From positions 1 through 64,000 of the forward strand of contig NZ_CAJLUB010000001.1 in the NCBI RefSeq assembly GCF_905209685.1: a stretch of DNA of 64,000 bases, in the 5' to 3' direction. The position numbers and the translations under genes are program-made. Source of the stretch: an uncultured Veillonella sp. Its GTDB lineage: Bacteria > Bacillota > Negativicutes > Veillonellales > Veillonellaceae. The notes below the pieces were generated by a model. It saw nothing but the letters and a program-made list of their open reading frames with translations, was not told where the DNA came from and searched no databases. Below are positions 46,532 to 53,684 of this stretch, piece after piece; the stretch's first letter is position 1, and every line of letters begins with the position of its first letter.

Positions 46532-47746
46532 ATGTTAGTAGGTGTTAAAATATTAGTTATTATCGCCCTTATGGGTGGACTTATTGCCTACATGGGGGAT
46601 AAGTTAGGCACCAAAGTTGGTAAGCGTCGCATGTCCCTCTTTGGATTAAGGCCTAAGCATACATCGATTATTGTTACTATCGTAACAGGTTTATTAGTTG
46701 CTGCTGCTACAGTAGGGGTATTAACCATTACTTCTCAAAGTGTAAGAACAGCACTCTTTGGAATGGACCAGTTGCGAGCAGATATGAAGCAACTCAATGA
46801 TGAGGTGGCTGCTAAGACACAAGAGCTCATTCGAGGTCAAGCATTGCTTGAGCAAAATAAGCAAGAATTAGCAGAACGCATGGCTGAAATTGAACAAATT
46901 CGCAGTGAAGTTGAAGCTACCAAAGCGGAATTAGCTAGTGCACAAGCTGCTAAAGATGCCACTGAAGCCGAGTTAGCAACACTTCAAGCCTCATATGATG
47001 AAGTATCTAAAAAGTTAGCTGACTTAGAAGCTACAAGAGCTAAGATGGAAGCTCATATTAAGGATTTACAAGCAACGCAAGAACAATTGCAAAATGGCAT
47101 TATTCATTTGCGTGAAGGAACTATTCTTTTCCAAGTTGATCAATTGTTGGCACAAGCTGTTGTTCGACCTGGGTTAAGTGAAGAAGATAGCCAAGCAGCC
47201 ATCAAAAATATTATTGATGATACCAATAAATTGGTGCTACGCCGCCTTGGTATCGAAGATCAAGGGCAAGCTGTTGTATATGTAGAGCGTCAAAATATTG
47301 AGGTGGCTACACAAAAGCTTAATAGTGCAAAGACACCTATGGTCGTTCAAGTTGTAGCGGCTGGCAATATCATTGCTGGCGAACCTGCAGTGGCTATTAT
47401 CCAAGTATATCCACAACAATTTATTTATAAAAATGGAGAAGTAATCCATTCTGCCGTAATGGATGGTGGGCCTAATGCTCAATCAGCTATGCTTCAATTC
47501 TTGAAGCAAGTAAATGAAAAGGCGAGAGCGAAAGGCATAATTCCAGACTCCTTATCTGGTGATATTGGAACTATACCAGGGGATGATTTATTTACTGCTA
47601 TTAGACGTGTTGCTACTATACATGGCAAGGTTCATGTAGAAGCATATGTTGATGGTGATACATATTCATCTGGTCCTGTACATCTTAAGTTGCGTATTAC
47701 TCAAATGCCTGTCTTTAATGATAAGGCAAAATTGCCAGCTTATTAA
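46532..47746 (+). CDS. DUF3084 family membrane-anchored coiled-coil protein
   Basis: 404 residues. Two N-terminal hydrophobic segments (about 4-22 and 45-66) with a basic loop (KVGKRRMSLFGLRPKHT), then a coiled coil (about 78-195, with repeated ELASAQAAKDATEAELATL units) and a C-terminal mixed domain (about 200-404) that includes VVQVVAAGNIIAGEPAVAII and DLFTAIRRVATIHGKVHVEAYV. This matches DUF3084, a family of unknown function common in cyanobacteria and Negativicutes. GGAAAGGAGGG precedes the ATG. It follows the lpt genes by 87 nt and may be co-transcribed, which hints at an envelope role. Confidence 0.8.
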   Translation: MLVGVKILVIIALMGGLIAYMGDKLGTKVGKRRMSLFGLRPKHTSIIVTIVTGLLVAAATVGVLTITSQSVRTALFGMDQLRADMKQLNDEVAAKTQELIRGQALLEQNKQELAERMAEIEQIRSEVEATKAELASAQAAKDATEAELATLQASYDEVSKKLADLEATRAKMEAHIKDLQATQEQLQNGIIHLREGTILFQVDQLLAQAVVRPGLSEEDSQAAIKNIIDDTNKLVLRRLGIEDQGQAVVYVERQNIEVATQKLNSAKTPMVVQVVAAGNIIAGEPAVAIIQVYPQQFIYKNGEVIHSAVMDGGPNAQSAMLQFLKQVNEKARAKGIIPDSLSGDIGTIPGDDLFTAIRRVATIHGKVHVEAYVDGDTYSSGPVHLKLRITQMPVFNDKAKLPAY

Positions 47747-47775
47747 AAAATAGTACTTTGGTTTTATATACTTTA

Positions 47776-47816
47776 AATAAAGGTCTTATGTAATTTTTTA
47801 CATAAGACCTTTATTT
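47776..47816 (+). terminator. Intrinsic terminator after the DUF3084 gene
   Basis: A perfect stem of about 17 bp (ATAAAGGTCTTATGTAA with its complement, ending at 47813), T-rich loop, then TTTTG. Nearly symmetrical, so it may act in both directions, though no gene faces it. Confidence 0.85.
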
Positions 47817-47859
47817 TGTGTTAAAATATAACTGCTGTATTTAAAGCGAGGATAGTTAT

Positions 47860-48387
47860 ATGACTGATACTACATACATTTTAGCCGTAGATCCAGGCAA
47901 TGAGAAAACTGGTGTAGCAATTGTAACACCTTCTGGTACTATGGTGTGTCGTAAAATTATTATGACAAAACAGTTCAATGATGAAATTGAACGTACATTA
48001 ACTGAATATTATGGTATTGTTCATATCGTATGTGGAAATGGTACAAATCATAAATATTTATATCCATCTCTTCAACAAATTGGACGAAATCACAGAATCA
48101 CTACTAGCTTAATTGATGAATCGCATAGCACAGAGGAGGCTCGTAAATTATATTGGAAATATAATCCTCCTACAGGATGGCGTAAGATTATCCCTACATC
48201 TATGCAATTTCCACCGGAGCCAGTAGATGATTTAACAGCCTTTGTTATTGGCTTACGGTATACAAAACAGTTACGTCAAGCTGCTAACGATATACAAGGG
48301 GACATCATAGACGCTAGTGAGTTAGAAGAAAAGCGATTACATGCTATGGAGCAGTTGTACGGTAAAGGAGAAGTGCATGACAAATGA
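47860..48387 (+). CDS. RuvC/YqgF-like RNase H-fold protein
   Basis: 175 residues. ILAVDPGNEKTGVAIVTPSG has the first metal Asp and the DxGxxxxGvA pattern of YqgF/RuvX and RuvC nucleases; VDDLTAFVIGLRY near residue 128 supplies a late pair of Asp. It is longer than canonical RuvX (about 138 aa) and lacks its usual R-I-G-(V/L) text, so it is a separate branch of the fold. Pre-16S rRNA processing or another nucleic-acid role is possible but unproven. GCGAGG precedes ATG 47860. It overlaps the next gene by 11 bp. Confidence 0.72.
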   Translation: MTDTTYILAVDPGNEKTGVAIVTPSGTMVCRKIIMTKQFNDEIERTLTEYYGIVHIVCGNGTNHKYLYPSLQQIGRNHRITTSLIDESHSTEEARKLYWKYNPPTGWRKIIPTSMQFPPEPVDDLTAFVIGLRYTKQLRQAANDIQGDIIDASELEEKRLHAMEQLYGKGEVHDK

Positions 48388-49246
48388 AACTTCAACGCAT
48401 AACTGGTCAAACTTTATTATGCGTTGCTTAATGATGATTTTAGGGGCCTTAATTTACACCATAGGCTTAGATTTATTTTTAGTACCGAATAGCATCATCG
48501 ATGGTGGTGTAGTTGGTATTTCCTTGATGGCTGCAGAGCTTTCAGGAATTTCTTTCAGTATTTTCGTTGTACTCTTGAACTTGCCTTTTTTGTATCTTGG
48601 CTATAGAGCTAACGGTAAAAACTTTACATTTTCTACACTGTTCTCCATCGTATGGATGGCTATTTTTTCAACCTTTGCTCATGATTTCACACCGATTACA
48701 TCGGATCCATTTTTAGGATCTATCTTTGGTGGTATCATCTTAGGCATTGGGGTTGGCCTCATTATACGTAACGGTGGTTCTTTGGACGGCTCTGAAATCG
48801 TAGCCATTATATTTGATAAACGTTCAACCTTCTCTGTAGGTGAAATCGTAATGGCCATGAATCTTATTATTCTCGGCGCAGCGGGTTTTGTATATAGTTG
48901 GAATAGTGCTATGTACTCCTTGATTGCATACTTCATTGCCTATAAGATGATTGATATTACAATTACAGGCCTTGATGAATCTAAAGGGGTCATGATTATT
49001 ACCGATGCAGAGAATTCTAAAAAGATTGCAGATGCATTAAATGCGAACCTAAATCGTGGTGTTACCATCATGTATGGTGAAGGGGGCTATTTAAAGCAAC
49101 CTAAACATGTTTTGTATTCTGTGGTGACAAGACTTGAGATTATGAGGTTAAAAAATACTGTTTATGAAGTAGATTCATCGGCATTTATTACGATTCAGGA
49201 TGTACATGATGTATTCGGTGGTAGATTTACAAAAAACGGTCATTAA
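48377..49246 (+). CDS. YitT family membrane protein (DUF161/DUF2179)
   Basis: 289 residues: five or six transmembrane helices (about 12-190) with GLDLFLVPNSIIDGGVVGIS and RNGGSLDGSEIVAI, then a cytoplasmic DUF2179 domain (about 205-289, SKGVMIITDAENSKKIADAL and VVTRLEIMRLKNTVYEVDSSAFI in part). The family is widespread in Firmicutes; function unknown. ATG 48377 is chosen for AAAGGAGAAG upstream rather than ATG 48341. It sits between a YqgF-like gene and signal peptidase, without clear functional link. Confidence 0.88.
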   Translation: MTNETSTHNWSNFIMRCLMMILGALIYTIGLDLFLVPNSIIDGGVVGISLMAAELSGISFSIFVVLLNLPFLYLGYRANGKNFTFSTLFSIVWMAIFSTFAHDFTPITSDPFLGSIFGGIILGIGVGLIIRNGGSLDGSEIVAIIFDKRSTFSVGEIVMAMNLIILGAAGFVYSWNSAMYSLIAYFIAYKMIDITITGLDESKGVMIITDAENSKKIADALNANLNRGVTIMYGEGGYLKQPKHVLYSVVTRLEIMRLKNTVYEVDSSAFITIQDVHDVFGGRFTKNGH

Positions 49247-49255
49247 GGAGTTAAT

Positions 49256-49828
49256 ATGAGTAATAAAATAGTAAAAGAAATATTAGATTGGATTTATGCC
49301 ATTGTATTAGCATTGGTTATTGCTATGGTAATCCATATCTTCTTGATTCAACCAACACGGGTATCTGGTGAATCAATGGAGGATACACTACATAATGGTC
49401 AATATTTAATTGTAACGAAGTGGCATCATATTATGAATGAAATGCCAAATTATGGACAAATTGTAATCATTGATAGTCGTGTTAATCGTGCACGTACTTG
49501 GGTAGATGATGTAGAAGAACCATTGATGAACTATGCATCTGTCTTTAATAAAGCTGCTCAAACAAATGATGTATGGGTTAAGCGTGTTATTGGTCGTCCA
49601 GGTGATGTATTAGAGTTTAAAGATGGTCATGTATGGCGTAATGGTGAACAATTACAAGAACCATATACTAAAGATACAATAATGAATTATACACGTTCTA
49701 CACCGGTTACTGTTCCAGAAGGGCATGTATTTGTGATGGGGGACAATCGAAATCACTCTAGCGATAGTCGTTTTATCGGTCCTGTTCCAGTTGATCACGT
49801 ATTAGGTTTTGTATCCTATGCAATTTAA
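49256..49828 (+). CDS. lepB: Signal peptidase I
   Basis: Removes signal peptides from exported proteins at the outer face of the inner membrane. 190 residues, one N-terminal anchor helix (about 12-31). Nucleophile Ser40 in RVSGESMEDTL, general base Lys109 in VWVKRVIGRPGD, and the GDNRNHSSDSRFIGPV box are intact. The single-anchor form is the Gram-positive type, even in this diderm. AAGGAG lies before the ATG. It is followed by a strong terminator. Confidence 0.96.
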   Translation: MSNKIVKEILDWIYAIVLALVIAMVIHIFLIQPTRVSGESMEDTLHNGQYLIVTKWHHIMNEMPNYGQIVIIDSRVNRARTWVDDVEEPLMNYASVFNKAAQTNDVWVKRVIGRPGDVLEFKDGHVWRNGEQLQEPYTKDTIMNYTRSTPVTVPEGHVFVMGDNRNHSSDSRFIGPVPVDHVLGFVSYAI

Positions 49829-49836
49829 TGCTTATA

Positions 49837-49875
49837 AAAGCCTTCCTATAGTATTACTATAGGGAGGCTTTTTCT
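49837..49875 (+). terminator. Intrinsic terminator after lepB
   Basis: AAAGCCTTCCTATAG, loop TATTA, CTATAGGGAGGCTTTTT with one G-U pair. After it, 49876-50107 is AT-rich and shows no gene. Confidence 0.93.
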
Positions 49876-50107
49876 ATTTAATATTAGGTATTGAAAGCAA
49901 TATATTAGAAATATGTATTAATATATACACTTTATATTAATTATAGTAATTAAAAATTATGAATTTTGTGTCTGATTTTGTCATATTTTTAAGAAATGAA
50001 ATGAAATTGTGTAAAATTTAATTTCAAGAAATATAGATAAAATCTATGTTTATAAGCTCATTTTTATTCATGAAAGAAATTTCATAAAATTTAGTTGTAC
50101 AAAATGC

Positions 50108-50136
50108 TTTACAAAAAATTTGGACGGTGATATATT
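50108..50136 (+). promoter_or_regulatory. Promoter of the first ompM gene
   Basis: TTTACA at 50108-50113, a 17-nt spacer and TATATT at 50131-50136. The spacer shares AAAATTTGG with the promoter at 51973. It implies a 5' leader of about 155 nt. Confidence 0.75.
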
Positions 50137-50140
50137 CTAA

Positions 50141-50179
50141 TCACAGCAAGGCACCACTAATAAAGAGGTGAGACTGTGA
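50141..50179 (+). other. Hairpin at the 5' end of the first ompM leader
   Basis: TCACAG (50141-50146) pairs with CTGTGA (50174-50179), and inside it CACC pairs with GGTG. It begins at or next to the predicted transcription start. Confidence 0.5.
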
Positions 50180-50192
50180 TAGAAAATATAGT

Positions 50193-50212
50193 CGAGGAAA
50201 CGTGGACACTCC
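50193..50212 (+). promoter_or_regulatory. Conserved 20-nt leader element, copy 1
   Basis: CGAGGAAACG followed by TGGACACTCC, identical in all 20 bases to 52057-52076 in the leader of the next ompM gene, while most of the surrounding leader has diverged. It lies about 88 nt before the start codon. Candidate cis-acting RNA element or base-pairing site for a small RNA. Confidence 0.6.
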
Positions 50213-50299
50213 TAATATATCTTTCATAGTTATACCACTTATACAGTGAATGTCTTCTGATAATATAAATTCTTATTTATAAGAAAGAAGGAATTCATT

Positions 50300-51562
50300 A
50301 TGAAAAAACAATTCGCAACAATTTTTGCAGCAACAGCAGTATTAGGTGTAACAACAGCATTCGCTGCAAACCCATTCTCCGATGTAACTCCAGATAGCTG
50401 GGCATACCAAGCTGTATCCCAATTAGCACAATCTGGTATCGTTAATGGTTACCCAGATGGCACTTTCAAAGGCCAAAACAATATCACTCGTTATGAAATG
50501 GCTCAAATGGTAGCTAAAGCAATGGCTAACCAAGATCGTGCTAATGCAGAACAACAAGCAATGATTAATCGCTTGGCTGACGAGTTCTCCAATGAGTTGA
50601 ACAGCTTAGGCGTTCGCGTATCTCGTTTGGAAGACCGCGTAGGTAATGTAAAAGTAACTGGTGATGCTCGTATCCGTTATCAAGGTTCTGAAGATAAAGG
50701 CGTTTACAAAAATAACAGTAAATCCTTAACAGATGGCCGTGCACGTGTTCAATTCAACGGTAAAGTAAATGATAAAACTGAAGCTGTTGTTCGTGTAAAA
50801 GGTAATTACGAATTCGGTGATTCTACAAAAGGTGCTGATGCAACAATCGATCGTGCTTATGTAGATCACAAATTTGGTAATAGAGTATCTGCTAAAGGTG
50901 GTCGTTTCCAACAAACAATTGGTGGCGGTTTAATGTACGATGATACATTTGATGGTGCTCAATTGAACGTAGGTAATGACAAAGTTCAAGTACAAGGTGC
51001 TTATGGTTACATGATGGCAGGTGCTGCTGATGGTAACTCCAAATCCGATAATCCTTCCGTAGCTTATGTAGGTGTTAAAGGTAAAGTTGGTCAAGAATCT
51101 ACAGTTGGTGGTTTCTACTCTAAATTATCTAGCGGTAACTTGAACCATAACGGTTCCACAGTAAGCTCTGATGGCCAAGACGTATACGGCTTCAATGCAG
51201 ACTTCCGTAAAGATAAAGTTTGGGTTGGTGGTGAATGGTTAAAAGCTTCCAACGTAAATGATTCCCAAGCTTGGACAGCTGGTGTTGGTTATGGTAACTA
51301 CGACATCGCTAAAAAAGGTACATGGGATGTGAAAGGTCAATACTTCAACCAAAAAGCTAACGCTCCAATCGTAAGCTCCACTTGGGACCAAGCATATGAC
51401 TTAACAAATACATCTAATGGTTACAAAGGTTACATGGCTAGCGTAAACTACGCAGTACAAGATAACGTAGGCTTATCCGCTGGTTATGGTTTCAACTCTA
51501 AAGACCAAAAAGGTAACGATCTTTCCGATTTCTACCGTGCAGAATTAAACTACAAATTCTAA
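50300..51562 (+). CDS. ompM: OmpM-type porin with SLH domain (first copy)
   Basis: Outer-membrane porin that also tethers the outer membrane to peptidoglycan. 420 residues: signal peptide (MKKQFATIFAATAVLGVTTA, cut before NPF), one SLH domain (about 24-85, NPFSDVTPDSWAYQAVSQLA, GYPDGTFKGQNNITRYEMAQ), a short coiled-coil stalk (about 85-115, NRLADEFSNELNSLGVRVSRL), then a beta-barrel from about residue 118 ending DFYRAELNYKF with the terminal Phe. SLH domains of this family bind polyamine-modified peptidoglycan in Veillonella and Selenomonas (established for OmpM/Mep45). GAAAGAAGG precedes the ATG. It has its own promoter, leader and terminator. Confidence 0.95.
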   Translation: MKKQFATIFAATAVLGVTTAFAANPFSDVTPDSWAYQAVSQLAQSGIVNGYPDGTFKGQNNITRYEMAQMVAKAMANQDRANAEQQAMINRLADEFSNELNSLGVRVSRLEDRVGNVKVTGDARIRYQGSEDKGVYKNNSKSLTDGRARVQFNGKVNDKTEAVVRVKGNYEFGDSTKGADATIDRAYVDHKFGNRVSAKGGRFQQTIGGGLMYDDTFDGAQLNVGNDKVQVQGAYGYMMAGAADGNSKSDNPSVAYVGVKGKVGQESTVGGFYSKLSSGNLNHNGSTVSSDGQDVYGFNADFRKDKVWVGGEWLKASNVNDSQAWTAGVGYGNYDIAKKGTWDVKGQYFNQKANAPIVSSTWDQAYDLTNTSNGYKGYMASVNYAVQDNVGLSAGYGFNSKDQKGNDLSDFYRAELNYKF

Positions 51563-51574
51563 TTCCCTCACAAA

Positions 51575-51606
51575 CAAAAAAAGACTTCTTCGGAAGTCTT
51601 TTTTTG
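51575..51606 (+). terminator. Intrinsic terminator after the first ompM
   Basis: AAAAAAAGACTTC, TTCG tetraloop, GAAGTCTTTTTTT. The gap to 52169 holds no gene; it holds the inverted repeats, promoter and leader listed separately. Confidence 0.95.
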
Positions 51607-51723
51607 TTGTATATAAATCGGTAATATTTTCTTTTGTATATAATAGTATATATATAGTAAAATAAATCTATATATAGTGAACCTTAAAAATTAATTTGAT
51701 TAGTATATATATGAATCTGTCAC

Positions 51724-51735
51724 ACAATATATTGT
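51724..51735 (+). promoter_or_regulatory. 12-bp palindrome between the ompM genes, possible operator
   Basis: ACAATATATTGT, the same core as at 33031-33042 upstream of lpxI, with two further matching bases (AT) on the right. It is about 240 nt upstream of the second ompM promoter. Confidence 0.3.
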
Positions 51736-51777
51736 ATGAGGTGTTTATGAACCATTTATGCATAAAATAGGCGCTAG

Positions 51778-51804
51778 CTAATTAATACAGGTTCAATTAA
51801 TTAG
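51778..51804 (+). repeat. 9-bp inverted repeat between the ompM genes
   Basis: CTAATTAAT (51778-51786) and ATTAATTAG (51796-51804) with a 9-nt centre. AT-only arms; it could be a protein binding site or chance. Confidence 0.35.
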
Positions 51805-51885
51805 TAGAACTTAATAATATATATGATAATAAATCTCATTTAGCAGAAAAAAAGATAAATTTGATATTTTTACTAAAAAAAATTA

Positions 51886-51922
51886 GACCTTATAAAACCA
51901 GATAAAATCTGAATTTGAGGTC
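51886..51922 (+). repeat. Two-part inverted repeat upstream of the second ompM promoter
   Basis: GACCT (51886-51890) pairs with AGGTC (51918-51922), enclosing CAGAT-AAA-ATCTG (51899-51911). It lies 50 nt upstream of the -35. Confidence 0.4.
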
Positions 51923-51972
51923 ATTTTAAATTATAAAATTTTTATAATGAGAATGAAATTGAGAAAAAAGGG

Positions 51973-52001
51973 TTTACACGAAAATTTGGTTATGCTAATA
52001 T
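51973..52001 (+). promoter_or_regulatory. Promoter of the second ompM gene
   Basis: TTTACA at 51973-51978, a 17-nt spacer and TAATAT at 51996-52001. The same -35 and spacing as the first ompM promoter. It implies a leader of about 160 nt. Confidence 0.75.
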
Positions 52002-52005
52002 CACC

Positions 52006-52049
52006 CTACAAGAAGTAACAAACACATGAAACGAAGAACTTCGATGTAG
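52006..52049 (+). other. Hairpin at the 5' end of the second ompM leader
   Basis: CTACA (52006-52010) pairs with TGTAG (52045-52049), enclosing a small CGAA/TTCG hairpin. Its sequence differs from the hairpin in the first leader, but the position is equivalent. Confidence 0.45.
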
Positions 52050-52056
52050 AATGTGG

Positions 52057-52076
52057 CGAGGAAACGTGGACACTCC
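52057..52076 (+). promoter_or_regulatory. Conserved 20-nt leader element, copy 2
   Basis: The same 20 bases as 50193-50212. Here it lies about 93 nt before the start codon and 7 nt after the 5' hairpin; in the first leader it lies 13 nt after. Confidence 0.6.
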
Positions 52077-52169
52077 CAGAAATTCTTATTCTGAAGAACA
52101 GAGTAGAATGTGAATGTTATGACTTGTAACATTTTATATTTCTATTTTTCAGAAAGAAGGAATTCAACT

Positions 52170-53381
52170 ATGAAAAAACAATTCGCAGCAATCTTTGCAG
52201 CAACAGCAGTTTTGGGTGTAACTACTGCATTCGCAGCTAACCCATTCTCCGATGTAACTCCAGATTCTTGGGCATACCAAGCAGTTTCCCAATTGGCAAA
52301 CGCTGGTATCGTTAATGGTTACCCAGATGGCACTTTCAAAGGCCAAAACAACATCACTCGTTACGAAATGGCTCAAATGGTAGCTAAAGCTATGGCTAAC
52401 CAAGACCGTGCTAACGCTGAACAACAAGCTATGATCAACCGTTTGGCTGATGAATTCTCCAACGAATTGAACAACTTGGGCGTTCGTGTAGCTCGCTTGG
52501 AAGACCGCGTAGGTAACGTAAAAGTTACTGGCGATGCTCGTCTTCGTTACCAAGATGCTGAACATGCTAAATCCAAATTCGACGCTCGTGCTCGTGTACA
52601 ATTCAACGCAAAAGTAAACGATCGCACTGACGCAGTTGTTCGTTTGTCTTCTGGTAGCTTCGAATTGGGTAACTCCCAAAACGGTGGTAATGCAAACGCT
52701 ACAATCGACCGCGCTTATGTAAACCATAAATTCGGCGAACGCGTATCCTTGAAAGCTGGTCGTTTCGGCCAAACTATCGGTGGCGGTTTAGCATTTGACG
52801 GTACTTTCGACGGTGCTCAATTGAACGCTGGTAACGACAAAATTATGGCTCAAGCAGCTTACGGTTACATGGTATCCGGCGAAGCAGCTGGCTTGACTAA
52901 AGACCAAAACGTAACTAACACTTACCTTGGCTTAAAAGGTAAAGTAGGTAAACACACTATGGTTGGTGGTTTCTACGATCGTGTAAACCAAGATAGCACT
53001 AATGGTTACAAAAATATCTATGGCTTCAACGCTGATGCTAACTTCGACAAAGTTTGGGTTGGTGGCGAATGGTTGAGAGATTCCCATGTTGATCATTCTC
53101 AAGCTTGGACTGCAGGTCTTGGCTTTGGTAACTACAACATCGCAAAACAAGGTACTTGGGGTGTTAAAGGTCAATACTTCAACCAAAAAGAAAACGCTCC
53201 TATCATTGATTCCACTTGGAACCAAAAATATGGTGCTGATTCCAAAGGTTGGTTGGCAACTGTTGACTATGCATTGCAAAACAACGTTGGCTTGTCCGCT
53301 TACTACGGTTTCGACTGGAAAACTCAATCCGGTAACGATCTTAACGACTTCTACCGTGCAGACCTTAACTACAAATTCTAA
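52170..53381 (+). CDS. ompM: OmpM-type porin with SLH domain (second copy)
   Basis: 403 residues. Same layout as the first copy: signal peptide (MKKQFAAIFAATAVLGVTTA), SLH domain, stalk (NRLADEFSNELNNLGVRVARL), barrel ending DFYRADLNYKF. The first 120 residues are almost identical in protein and close in DNA to the first copy, whereas barrel loops differ (no match to SEDKGVYKNNSKS; instead DAEHAKSKF). C-ending codons are clearly more frequent than in the first copy (for example AAC over AAT), suggesting a higher expression level. ATG 52170 follows GAAAGAAGG; the frame open from 52110 is not used. Confidence 0.95.
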   Translation: MKKQFAAIFAATAVLGVTTAFAANPFSDVTPDSWAYQAVSQLANAGIVNGYPDGTFKGQNNITRYEMAQMVAKAMANQDRANAEQQAMINRLADEFSNELNNLGVRVARLEDRVGNVKVTGDARLRYQDAEHAKSKFDARARVQFNAKVNDRTDAVVRLSSGSFELGNSQNGGNANATIDRAYVNHKFGERVSLKAGRFGQTIGGGLAFDGTFDGAQLNAGNDKIMAQAAYGYMVSGEAAGLTKDQNVTNTYLGLKGKVGKHTMVGGFYDRVNQDSTNGYKNIYGFNADANFDKVWVGGEWLRDSHVDHSQAWTAGLGFGNYNIAKQGTWGVKGQYFNQKENAPIIDSTWNQKYGADSKGWLATVDYALQNNVGLSAYYGFDWKTQSGNDLNDFYRADLNYKF

Positions 53382-53399
53382 TTTGATAGTTAACCATAT

Positions 53400-53430
53400 A
53401 AAAGAGACTCCTTCGGGAGTCTCTTTTTTT
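53400..53430 (+). terminator. Intrinsic terminator after the second ompM
   Basis: AAAGAGACTCC, TTCG tetraloop, GGAGTCTCTTTTTTT. The following 53431-53640 is AT-rich with no gene visible. Confidence 0.94.
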
Positions 53431-53640
53431 ATGATTAATATATATTCCTATAATAAATTGATATAAGAATACTCTTTATTATGCAATTTTGGTAATGTTA
53501 GACAATTTTAGATATTACATTTATTAGCTGTTATATTTATAAGTCATAAATTGTATGATTTATAAATACTGTTATTGGGGTGTGCAAATATTTTTATGTT
53601 AGTGCATTACTGCATATTCTATCTATATAAGCACTATAAA

Positions 53641-53649
53641 TGGTATAAT
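53641..53649 (+). promoter_or_regulatory. Extended -10 promoter for the HAD-rapZ-yvcK-whiA run
   Basis: TGGTATAAT at 53641-53649, a perfect -10 with TGn extension, 36 nt before the ATG. No good -35. Confidence 0.5.
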
Positions 53650-53684
53650 AAAGAGTATTAGATTTTCTTGTAAAGGAGGTAAGA

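Noticed and set aside
50141-50299. Known riboswitch in the ompM leader
   Set aside because: No match to consensus cores that I can recall (TPP, FMN, cobalamin, SAM, glycine, c-di-GMP, ydaO, guanidine); kept as an undefined leader element instead.
52164-52772. 202-codon minus-strand frame across the second ompM
   Set aside because: Antisense of the conserved SLH and barrel coding sequence with no homology I recognise; arises from biased codon use.
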